From assembly GCA_001940995.1 (NCBI GenBank), contig MSHC01000047.1, positions 1-52,923 of the forward strand: a stretch of DNA of 52,923 nt, written 5' to 3'. The notes below the pieces were generated by a model, which ran no database searches, was not told the DNA's origin, and saw nothing but the letters and a program-made list of their open reading frames with translations. Below, piece after piece: positions 39,952-47,335 of this stretch. Made by a program: the position numbers and the translations under genes. Source of the DNA: Ruminococcus sp. Phil15. GTDB lineage: Bacteria; Bacillota; Clostridia; Oscillospirales; Ruminococcaceae. Within the stretch, counting starts at the first letter, position 1; each line of letters opens with the position of its first letter.

Positions 39952-42483
39952 CTAGTCTTTTGCGTCATACCAGCTCTTTCCAATGTTTACGTCAGCAGGA
40001 ATAGGCACTTTAAGACTTACCGCACCGTTCATTTCCTCTGCGAGTACCAAAGCCGCCCTGTCAGCGTCCTTTTCAGACGCTTCGATGATAAGCTCGTCGT
40101 GTACCTGAAGAATAAGCTTTGCGTCAAGCTTTTCAGCCTTAAGTCTGCGGTATACTTTTACCATTGCAATCTTTATGATATCTGCCGCCGCACCCTGAAT
40201 AGGCGCATTCATTGCGGCTCTCTTGCCGAATGCCTGAAGCACTTTGTTAGAGGATGAAAGCTCAGGAATGTATCTTCTTCTGCCGAAAACGGTAGTAACA
40301 TATCCGTTTTTAGTTCCGTCCTCAACAGCCTTTTCCATATACTCTGATACTTTAGGGAAAGACGCCAAATATCCCGCAATAAATTTTTTTGCCTCAGCAA
40401 CGGAAACTCCTATGTCCTTTGAAAGTGAAAAAGCGCCGATACCGTATATTATTCCGAAGTTTACAGCTTTTGCGGCACGTCTCATTTCGGGCGTTACAAA
40501 ATCAAGAGGGAGGTCAAATACCTGCGATGCGGTAGAAGCGTGAATATCGCCGCCGCTCAAGAATATGTTCTGCATATTTTCGTCGCCGCATACAGACGCT
40601 AAAACTCTTAGTTCAATCTGGCTGTAATCGGCGTCAAGGAATACCTTGCCGTCATCTGCAACAAAGAATTTTCTCATATTTCTGCCTATCTCTCGGCGTA
40701 CAGGAATGTTCTGAACGTTAGGCTCTGTCGATGAGATTCTGCCCGTCCTCGTTTCTGTCTGCTTAAATACGGAGCGCACCCTTCCGTCGCCGCAAACGAC
40801 TTTCAGCAGTCCGTCAACATAGGTCGAATTGAGCTTGGTAAGCGTGCGGTATTCTAAGATTTTTGGGATTATTGGGTGCTTGTCCGCAAGCGACTCTAAA
40901 ACCTCTGCATTTGTCGAGTAGCCAGATTTTGTTTTTTTCTTGCAGGGGAGTCCTAAATCCTCAAAAAGTATAACGCCGAGCTGTTTGGGCGAACTTATGT
41001 TGAATTCTTTTCCTGCAAGGAGATATATTTCGTTTTCGAGTACGCCTATGTCAGACTTAAGCGTTTCGCCGAACGACCTTACGCCGTCAATATCTATCTT
41101 AACGCCCTCTGTTTCCATAGAAGCCAAGACCTCGCAAAGCGGCTGTTCGACTTCGTAAAGGAGATATTCCATTTCTGTAATTTCAATTTCAGAAGCAAGC
41201 CTATCGCAAAGAGAGGACAGGGAAGCGACATCAGCGTGGCTTTCAACATCGGACCTGTAGTATACCTTGTAGCAGGAGCAGAGATTTTCGCAGCTGTAGT
41301 CGGACGACTGAGAGTATAAAAGATATCCTGCCAAATCACAGCAGAATGTGATTTCCGAAGCCTCTCTGCCGTTTGAAAAGCAAAGCTTGTGAGCCTCCTT
41401 TGCGCTAAAGCACACCTTTTTGGTATCCGATGTAAGATACGAAAGAATTACGTCCTTATCATCTGAAAGATAAATGCTGTCCTTGTCCGCAACTTCAAGA
41501 CGACCGTTTTCGTAAATAAAAGCAGTTTTCTCAAAACGCCCGATATCCTTATCTGAAAGCTCTTTAATTTCAAATTTGTTAAGCTCGGACTTTTTGACCT
41601 TAACCTCAGGCTCAGCAGGTGCAGTAGTATTTGCAGTCAGCTTTTCACGAAGCTTGAACATCTCCATATCGCTTAGAATTTCGTATAGCTTTTCGTTATC
41701 GCAGGCTTTGAGCTTGTAGGACGAAATATCGCCGTTAATAGGTGCGTTCTTTACGATTGTGCCAAGCCATCTGCTTTCAATTGCTAAGTCTTTGCCAGCC
41801 GTAAGCTTTGCCCTTACAGACGGAGTAAGCTTTGCAGTTTCAATATTCTCGTAAAGCTTTTCTATGCTGCCGTGTTCCTGGATAAGCGATAACGCAGTCT
41901 TTTCACCAATGCCGGGTACACCCGAAATATTGTCCGAAGCGTCGCCTTGAAGTCCCTTGATTTCAATTAACTGCCATGGCTCTAAGCCGTAAACCTCAAA
42001 AATCTTGGATTCGTCATATATAACAGTTCCCTTGTTTGTAGCAAGTCTTACAGTAGTTCTTTTTGAAACAAGCTGTAAGCTGTCACGGTCGCCCGTCACG
42101 ATGCAGCACTCGTCATTATGAGTGTTGGAAAGCTCTGAGAGAGTGCCGAGAATATCGTCCGCCTCAAATCCCTCGCACTCGATGACGGTAATGCCCATTG
42201 CAGTCAGAATCTGTTTTATAACGGGCATCTGCTGTGCAAGCTCAGGAGGCATACCCTTTCGGTTTGCCTTGTAGGAAGCGACAGCCTTGTGCCTGAATGT
42301 CGGCGATTTAAGGTCGAATGCAACAGCAACAGCGTCAGGCTGAACCTCCTGCGCCTCTTTGATGTAGATGTTCAGAAATCCCGTAATAGCATTTGTGAAA
42401 AATCCCTTTGAGTTTGAAAGCATTTTTATTCCGTAAAATGCCCTGTTCATTATGCTGTTTCCGTCAATAGCTAAAATTTTCAT
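39952..42483 (-). CDS. polA: DNA polymerase I
   Basis: An 843-residue repair and Okazaki-fragment processing enzyme. The N-terminal 5'-nuclease (about 1-290) has A-I-D-G-N-S-I-M-N-R-A-F and V-P-G-I-G-E-K-T-A. The middle region (about 300-440) replaces the 3'-5' exonuclease but lacks its D-x-E and later Asp motifs, so proofreading is probably lost, as in many Firmicutes. The polymerase domain has motif A D-A-D-Y-S-Q-I-E-L-R-V-L, motif B R-R-A-A-K-A-V-N-F-G-I-I-Y-G and motif C V-H-D-E (794-797). It follows the methyltransferase gene by 19 nt and probably shares its promoter. Confidence 0.96.
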   Translation of the reverse strand: MKILAIDGNSIMNRAFYGIKMLSNSKGFFTNAITGFLNIYIKEAQEVQPDAVAVAFDLKSPTFRHKAVASYKANRKGMPPELAQQMPVIKQILTAMGITVIECEGFEADDILGTLSELSNTHNDECCIVTGDRDSLQLVSKRTTVRLATNKGTVIYDESKIFEVYGLEPWQLIEIKGLQGDASDNISGVPGIGEKTALSLIQEHGSIEKLYENIETAKLTPSVRAKLTAGKDLAIESRWLGTIVKNAPINGDISSYKLKACDNEKLYEILSDMEMFKLREKLTANTTAPAEPEVKVKKSELNKFEIKELSDKDIGRFEKTAFIYENGRLEVADKDSIYLSDDKDVILSYLTSDTKKVCFSAKEAHKLCFSNGREASEITFCCDLAGYLLYSQSSDYSCENLCSCYKVYYRSDVESHADVASLSSLCDRLASEIEITEMEYLLYEVEQPLCEVLASMETEGVKIDIDGVRSFGETLKSDIGVLENEIYLLAGKEFNISSPKQLGVILFEDLGLPCKKKTKSGYSTNAEVLESLADKHPIIPKILEYRTLTKLNSTYVDGLLKVVCGDGRVRSVFKQTETRTGRISSTEPNVQNIPVRREIGRNMRKFFVADDGKVFLDADYSQIELRVLASVCGDENMQNIFLSGGDIHASTASQVFDLPLDFVTPEMRRAAKAVNFGIIYGIGAFSLSKDIGVSVAEAKKFIAGYLASFPKVSEYMEKAVEDGTKNGYVTTVFGRRRYIPELSSSNKVLQAFGKRAAMNAPIQGAAADIIKIAMVKVYRRLKAEKLDAKLILQVHDELIIEASEKDADRAALVLAEEMNGAVSLKVPIPADVNIGKSWYDAKD

Positions 42484-42502
42484 TAACCTTGCCTGCCTTT
42501 TA

Positions 42503-43228
42503 TTAGTCTTGAAGCCTGTATATACGCTTCATCTCATCTGAATAATTGCCGTTTCCGTCTGTCGTGTATAGCGGTGCCTCTATGTCCATGTATGGCTTAG
42601 AGCCTTTCTTGCCCTCTATCAGAAAAAGCCAGGGTGGGGAAGTCGGCATCTTTTGCACCATACGAAGTCTCTTGGGTTCAACTCCGTTTTTTCGCATAGC
42701 GTCCATAGTATCGCATAGTCTCTCAGGTCTGTTGCAAATGCAAAGCCTGCCGCCAAACTTGAGATTTCTCGCAGCACACTCACATACGTCGTTTATATCG
42801 CAAAGTATTTCGTGCCTTGCAATCGTAACTGCGTCTTGCTTGTTCTTGATGCCTGTGTTATTTATCTTGTACGGCGGATTACAGGTTATTAGGTCAAGCT
42901 CGCTTTCGGACTTCCATTCCTTTAAATCCGCCTCGAACACCTCGAATTTGCAAAGCCCCTCGATGCCTCTTGCGAGCCGTATCTGCTCTGCCGCCTTTTG
43001 CTGTATCTCAACTGCCGAAACATAAGCAGGCTTGAAATTGCGTATCATTAAAAGAGCAATTATTCCGCTTCCCGAGCAAAGGTCGCATACGCTGTCTTTG
43101 TGTCTGGGAGAAGCAAAATCCGCAAGCAGAAAAGCGTCCGTCCCAAATCTGTGTTCATTTGATATGCAAATCTCTATTCCGTTGCCCAGATTCTCGTATT
43201 TAAAGTCATTGTACTGTGTGCTTATCAT
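42503..43228 (-). CDS. tRNA1(Val) (adenine-N6)-methyltransferase-like protein
   Basis: A 241-residue SAM-dependent methyltransferase. The start is ATG 43228 with GAGGA just upstream; the longer frame from 43273 runs into the promoter. N-terminal H-R-F-G-T-D-A-F-L-L-A-D-F is the typical TrmN6/YfiC opening. C-D-L-C-S-G-S-G-I-I-A-L-L is the SAM-binding motif and N-P-P-Y (I-T-C-N-P-P-Y) the adenine-N6 catalytic motif. The likely target is adenine 37 of tRNA-Val, by analogy; other RNA targets are possible. It is first in the operon with polA. Confidence 0.9.
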   Translation of the reverse strand: MISTQYNDFKYENLGNGIEICISNEHRFGTDAFLLADFASPRHKDSVCDLCSGSGIIALLMIRNFKPAYVSAVEIQQKAAEQIRLARGIEGLCKFEVFEADLKEWKSESELDLITCNPPYKINNTGIKNKQDAVTIARHEILCDINDVCECAARNLKFGGRLCICNRPERLCDTMDAMRKNGVEPKRLRMVQKMPTSPPWLFLIEGKKGSKPYMDIEAPLYTTDGNGNYSDEMKRIYRLQD

Positions 43229-43256
43229 ATTAATCCTCACAAGTTTATAATATCCT

Positions 43257-43284
43257 AGTATATAGTATATCATATTTTTTTCAA
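43257..43284 (-). promoter_or_regulatory. Promoter of the methyltransferase-polA operon
   Basis: On the - strand: TTGAAA (43284-43279), a 16-nt spacer and TATACT (43262-43257). Confidence 0.6.
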
Positions 43285-43353
43285 ACCCGCAACCGAAATA
43301 ATTGCCGTATTTACAAAACTTGCTTTTAATTGATAAAAAGTTGTCAAAATCTC

Positions 43354-43382
43354 TTGCAAAATAGGAGAAGATAAGTTATAAT
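43354..43382 (+). promoter_or_regulatory. Promoter of the scaffold/GGGtGRT operon
   Basis: TTGCAA (43354-43359), a 17-nt spacer and consensus TATAAT (43377-43382). The leader is about 50 nt. Confidence 0.75.
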
Positions 43383-43439
43383 ATATATGAGTTGCGGAAA
43401 ATTTTCTGCTACTAAACTAGAAGGGAGTTTTTAAACAGT

Positions 43440-44132
43440 ATGACTTATTCAAGCGAAGTTGAAAAGATGTGCCCTATCGCTCAGGGCGTGGCTCACGGTG
43501 CTGCTCCTATTCCGGAGGAAGCAAAATGGGTTAAGGCAAAGGAAATTTCCGATATTTCCGGCTTTACACACGGTATCGGTTGGTGTGCTCCACAGCAGGG
43601 TACTTGTAAGCTTACACTTAACGTAAAGGAAGGCGTTATCCAGGAAGCGCTCGTTGAAACAATCGGTTGCTCAGGTATGACGCATTCGGCAGCTATGGCT
43701 TCTGAAATTCTTCCAGGCAGAACAATCCTTGAGGCTCTTAACACAGACCTCGTTTGTGACGCTATCAACACAGCTATGAGAGAGCTTTTCCTCCAGATTG
43801 TATACGGACGTTCACAGAGCGCATTCTCCGAGGACGGTCTTACAATCGGTGCAGGACTCGAAGACCTCGGTAAGGGTCTGCGTTCACAGGTAGGTACAAT
43901 GTACGGTACTCTTGCAAAGGGACCTCGATACCTCGAAATGACAGACGGATACGTTACAGGTCTTGCTCTTAACGAAGACAACGAAATTATTGGTTACAAG
44001 TTTGTTAACTTCGGCAAGATGATGGACTTCATCAAGGCAGGCGACGATGCAAACACAGCATTTGAAAAGGCTCAGGGCCAGTATGGCAGAGTTGCAGACG
44101 CTGTTAAGATTGTTGACCCAAGAAAAGACTAA
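43440..44132 (+). CDS. NifU/IscU-like iron-sulfur cluster assembly scaffold protein
   Basis: A 230-residue protein related to the IscU/NifU N-terminal scaffold. The E-T-I-G-C-S-G-M-T-H-S-A-A-M-A-S-E segment (C77) is the counterpart of the IscU Cys motif. Further cysteines are C11, C49, C56 and C106, enough for metal binding. It is longer than IscU and has an added C-terminal domain of about 100 residues. Codon use is strongly biased (GGT/GGC, CTT/CTC, GTA/GTT, AAG), as in highly expressed genes. AAGGGAG is 12 nt before the ATG. The GGGtGRT gene follows by 14 nt and the two form a compact unit with its own promoter and terminator. The exact role of the pair is unknown. Confidence 0.85.
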   Translation: MTYSSEVEKMCPIAQGVAHGAAPIPEEAKWVKAKEISDISGFTHGIGWCAPQQGTCKLTLNVKEGVIQEALVETIGCSGMTHSAAMASEILPGRTILEALNTDLVCDAINTAMRELFLQIVYGRSQSAFSEDGLTIGAGLEDLGKGLRSQVGTMYGTLAKGPRYLEMTDGYVTGLALNEDNEIIGYKFVNFGKMMDFIKAGDDANTAFEKAQGQYGRVADAVKIVDPRKD

Positions 44133-44146
44133 GGAGGAAACAAACA

Positions 44147-45145
44147 ATGGCTTTATTTGAATCATATGAGAGAAGAGAAAAGCAGATTAACGCTGTTCTC
44201 GCTCAGTACGGAATTAACTCTATTGAAGAGTGCGCAGAAATCTGTAAGGCTAAGGGATTTGACCCATATAAGATTACAGAAGGCATTCAGCCAATCTGCT
44301 TTGAAAACGCTAAGTGGGCTTACACAGTAGGCTGTGCTATCGCAATTAAGAAGGGCTGCACAAGAGCTGCCGACGCTGCCGCTGCAATCGGTGAAGGACT
44401 CCAGGCATTCTGTATCCCAGGTTCTGTTGCTGACCAGAGAAAGGTTGGTCTTGGACACGGCAACCTCGGTAAGATGCTCCTTGAGGACGAAACAGAGTGC
44501 TTCGCATTCCTCGCAGGACACGAATCTTTCGCTGCCGCTGAGGGCGCTATCGGTATCGCTGAAAAGGCAAACAAGGTAAGAAAGAATCCTCTTAGAGTTA
44601 TCCTTAACGGTCTTGGAAAGGACGCTGCCCAGATTATCGCAAGAATTAACGGCTTTACATATGTTGAAACTGAAATGGACTACTACACAGGCGAGGTTAA
44701 GGAAGTATTCAGAAAGTCTTACTCCGACGGCCTCAGAGCAAAGGTTAACTGCTACGGCGCAAACGACGTAACAGAAGGCGTTGCTATTATGTGGAAGGAA
44801 GGCGTTGACGTTTCCATCACAGGTAACTCTACAAACCCAACAAGATTCCAGCACCCTGTTGCAGGTACTTACAAGAAGGAATGTAATGAAAAGGGTAAGA
44901 AGTATTTCTCCGTAGCTTCCGGCGGCGGTACAGGCAGAACTCTCCACCCGGACAATATGGCTGCAGGCCCTGCTTCCTACGGTATGACGGATACAATGGG
45001 CAGAATGCACTCTGACGCTCAGTTTGCAGGTTCTTCCTCTGTTCCTGCCCACGTTGAAATGATGGGACTTATCGGTATGGGCAACAACCCGATGGTAGGC
45101 GCAACAGTTGCTTGTGCGGTTGCAGTTGAAGAGGCTATGAAGTAA
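44147..45145 (+). CDS. GGGtGRT protein
   Basis: A 332-residue protein of the GGGtGRT family, named for its G-G-G-T-G-R-T motif (here A-S-G-G-G-T-G-R-T-L-H-P-D-N). Also seen are C-I-P-G-S-V-A-D-Q-R-K-V-G-L-G-H-G-N and A-G-H-E-S-F-A-A-A-E-G-A-I-G. The function is unknown; the Gly-rich motif suggests a nucleotide or phosphate site. It is paired with the NifU-like scaffold. Codon bias is extreme, which also leaves a 296-codon open frame on the opposite strand that is not a gene. AGGAGGAAA precedes the ATG and a strong terminator follows. Confidence 0.9.
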   Translation: MALFESYERREKQINAVLAQYGINSIEECAEICKAKGFDPYKITEGIQPICFENAKWAYTVGCAIAIKKGCTRAADAAAAIGEGLQAFCIPGSVADQRKVGLGHGNLGKMLLEDETECFAFLAGHESFAAAEGAIGIAEKANKVRKNPLRVILNGLGKDAAQIIARINGFTYVETEMDYYTGEVKEVFRKSYSDGLRAKVNCYGANDVTEGVAIMWKEGVDVSITGNSTNPTRFQHPVAGTYKKECNEKGKKYFSVASGGGTGRTLHPDNMAAGPASYGMTDTMGRMHSDAQFAGSSSVPAHVEMMGLIGMGNNPMVGATVACAVAVEEAMK

Positions 45146-45169
45146 GCTTCGTAATTCAATACAGATCTT

Positions 45170-45204
45170 ATGACCGTGTCATTTTGTGGCACGGTCATTT
45201 TTTG
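45170..45204 (+). terminator. Terminator of the scaffold/GGGtGRT operon
   Basis: ATGACCGTG (45170-45178) and CACGGTCAT (45190-45198) form a 9-bp stem followed by TTTTTT. Confidence 0.9.
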
Positions 45205-45214
45205 CATTTTCCTC

Positions 45215-45243
45215 TTTACATTTTATTCTAAAAAGTATATAAT
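45215..45243 (+). promoter_or_regulatory. prfB promoter
   Basis: TTTACA (45215-45220), a 17-nt spacer and TATAAT (45238-45243). Confidence 0.7.
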
Positions 45244-45276
45244 AAATTAGTATTTGAATTTTGAAAGGAAAATGTT

Positions 45277-46395
45277 ATGTTAATTCTTGATGATTTAAAG
45301 CAGGAGCTTGAAAGCTTCCGTCCAAAGCTCAAGGAGCTTTACGAGGTTCTTGATATTGACTCTAAAAAAGATGAGGTGAAAAAGCTCCAGGACGAAGCCG
45401 CACAGCCCGACTTCTGGAATGACTCCGATAATTCACATAAGGTTTTAAAGAAAACAAGCTCTCTCCAGAGCGTTATAACAAAGTATGAAAAGCTACAGTC
45501 TAAGTTTGATGATTTGGGTGTAATGATTGAGCTTGCAGCAGAGGAGGACGATGAGTCGCTTCTTACGGAAATTAAGCAGGAGCTTTCTTCTTTCACGTCA
45601 GGAGTAGATGAGCTTACCCTCGCAACGCTTCTGAATGGCGAGTATGACTCTAATAACGTTATTCTGACTCTCCACGCAGGCGCAGGCGGAACAGAAGCGC
45701 AGGACTGGACAGAAATGCTTATGCGTATGTATCAGCACTGGGCAGATAGACACGGCTATAAAACAACCCTCCTGGACAGCCTTGACGGAGGAGAAGCAGG
45801 TATCAAAATGGCTTCAATTATGATAGAGGGCGAAAATGCCTACGGCTACCTCAAGAGCGAAGCCGGTATCCATAGACTCGTCCGTATCTCGCCGTTTGAC
45901 GCCTCGGGAAGCAGACACACTTCCTTTGCCGCAGTTGACGTAATGCCTGAAATTGATGAAGATATGAGCGTCGAAATCAGACCGGAGGATATCAAAATGG
46001 ACGTTTTCCGTGCAAGCGGCGCAGGCGGTCAGCATATCAACAAAACTTCATCGGCAGTAAGACTCACGCACCTCCCAACAGGTATTGTTTGTTCCTGCCA
46101 GACACAGCGTTCACAGGTCCAGAACAGGGAGTATGCAATGAAAATGCTCATTTCAAAGCTTATTGAAATCAAGGAAAGGGAACACCTCGAAAAGATTGAA
46201 GATATTAAGGGCGTGCAGAAAGAAATTGCGTGGGGCGCACAGATCCGTTCCTATGTCTTTATGCCATATACCCTCGTTAAGGACCACAGAACAGGATATG
46301 AGCAGGGAAACGTCGGCGGAGTTATGGACGGCGACCTCGACGGTTTTATAAATGCATATCTAAAGGCGCTGTCACTCGGTCAGATTGAAAGATAA
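45277..46395 (+). CDS. prfB: Peptide chain release factor 2
   Basis: A 372-residue class I release factor that reads UAA and UGA. The anticodon-like tripeptide S-P-F is in I-S-P-F-D-A-S-G-S-R-H, and the G-G-Q motif for peptidyl-tRNA hydrolysis is in G-A-G-G-Q-H-I-N-K. The coiled N-terminal domain is complete. The frame is continuous through the place where many bacteria have a TGA and a +1 frameshift (around Y-E-V-L-D-I-D-S-K-K), so this copy does not use that autoregulation. ATG 45277 follows AAAGGA. It is a single-gene unit with its own promoter. Confidence 0.96.
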   Translation: MLILDDLKQELESFRPKLKELYEVLDIDSKKDEVKKLQDEAAQPDFWNDSDNSHKVLKKTSSLQSVITKYEKLQSKFDDLGVMIELAAEEDDESLLTEIKQELSSFTSGVDELTLATLLNGEYDSNNVILTLHAGAGGTEAQDWTEMLMRMYQHWADRHGYKTTLLDSLDGGEAGIKMASIMIEGENAYGYLKSEAGIHRLVRISPFDASGSRHTSFAAVDVMPEIDEDMSVEIRPEDIKMDVFRASGAGGQHINKTSSAVRLTHLPTGIVCSCQTQRSQVQNREYAMKMLISKLIEIKEREHLEKIEDIKGVQKEIAWGAQIRSYVFMPYTLVKDHRTGYEQGNVGGVMDGDLDGFINAYLKALSLGQIER

Positions 46396-46403
46396 CAAAA
46401 AAC

Positions 46404-46432
46404 GGGCACCCATTGCTTTGCAGTGAGTGCCC
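46404..46432 (+). other. Hairpin after prfB
   Basis: GGGCACCCA (46404-46412) pairs with TGAGTGCCC (46424-46432) with one mismatch. No T run follows, so it is at best a weak terminator. The remainder of the gap to 46619 shows no gene. Confidence 0.4.
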
Positions 46433-46619
46433 TACACTTTCTTGTTAGTCGCTTCGTGTTTGCGAAAGAAATAGAAGGCTGTTTTAGTTTTTTAAGTCGT
46501 TCAACAGCGTTCCCACAATCGCATTATAACTTATGGTATAAAAACTGTCAATAGTATTTTTGAAAAAAGCTTTTGCAGTTACAATTTGTGGACAGTAAAA
46601 AAGAAAATCACGATTTTCC

Positions 46620-46648
46620 TTGACAACAGAACATAAAAATGCTATGAT
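46620..46648 (+). promoter_or_regulatory. Promoter of the cytidylate-kinase-like gene
   Basis: TTGACA (46620-46625), a 17-nt spacer and TATGAT (46643-46648). Confidence 0.7.
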
Positions 46649-46679
46649 TTTCCTATAAATATATTCGGGGGTAGGTATT

Positions 46680-47285
46680 ATGGCAGAGTTCCATTCAATT
46701 ACAATCGAAAGGCAGTACGCAAGCGGCGGAAGCGAGATAGGAAAGTTTGTCGGTGAAATGCTGGGGATTCCGTGCCATGACCACGATATTCTCGAAAAAG
46801 CGGCAGGAAACTGCGACGTTCCAAAGGATATGGTGCAGTACGCAGAGGAAACCTCCACTAATATTTTGCTTTTCGGACTTTCTATGTTGAAGCCGGGCAG
46901 AGATGAGCTTCCCGTTTCCGAAAGGATTTTTGCCGAGGAAACGAAGATAATTACCGAGCTTGTAAGAAACGAAAAGAGCGTGATTGTCGGACGGTGCGCA
47001 GGTTATATCCTTAAAAATTTAGTCCGTTCGCTTAACGTATATATCTACGCCGACTACGAAAAGCGTTTTGACAGAGCAATAACCGTCTACGGTATACCCG
47101 ATGACAAAGCCGATGATGTTATCAAGAAGTTTGATAAAAAGCGTTCTGATTTCTACCACGCAAACACAAAACGTAAGTGGTCGGATAAAGGTTGCTACCA
47201 TCTCTGCCTGAACAGCGGACTTCTCGGCACAAAAGCGTGCGCTGAAATTATCGCTGACGTATACAGAGCCTCACGGGAAAAGTAA
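46680..47285 (+). CDS. Cytidylate kinase-like family protein
   Basis: A 201-residue P-loop protein of the cytidylate-kinase-like family. The loop reads I-E-R-Q-Y-A-S-G-G-S-E-I-G-K, the form seen in this family instead of a classical Walker A. I-V-G-R-C-A-G-Y-I-L is the second conserved block, and the LID region has Y-E-K-R-F-D-R-A. Whether it phosphorylates CMP is unknown; family members lack assigned substrates. It is a single gene between prfB and the convergent helicase gene. Start ATG 46680; GGGGG precedes it. Confidence 0.85.
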   Translation: MAEFHSITIERQYASGGSEIGKFVGEMLGIPCHDHDILEKAAGNCDVPKDMVQYAEETSTNILLFGLSMLKPGRDELPVSERIFAEETKIITELVRNEKSVIVGRCAGYILKNLVRSLNVYIYADYEKRFDRAITVYGIPDDKADDVIKKFDKKRSDFYHANTKRKWSDKGCYHLCLNSGLLGTKACAEIIADVYRASREK

Positions 47286-47295
47286 ATATGAGTTA

Positions 47296-47332
47296 AAAAG
47301 CGGGGCAGTCCTTATTTGACAGCTCCGCTTTT
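47296..47332. terminator. Terminator between the cytidylate-kinase-like and helicase genes
   Basis: AAAAGCGGGGC (47296-47306) and GCTCCGCTTTT (47322-47332) form an 11-bp stem with one G-T pair, between convergent genes. Confidence 0.75.
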
Positions 47333-47335
47333 GCT

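Noticed and set aside
44162..45052. A 296-codon open frame on the - strand opposite the GGGtGRT gene
   Set aside because: It exists because the real gene's strong codon bias avoids codons that read as stops on the other strand. There is no ribosome site and the sequence has no domain character.
45300..45400. prfB autoregulatory frameshift site
   Set aside because: No in-frame TGA and no CTT-TGA sequence is present; the ORF is continuous.
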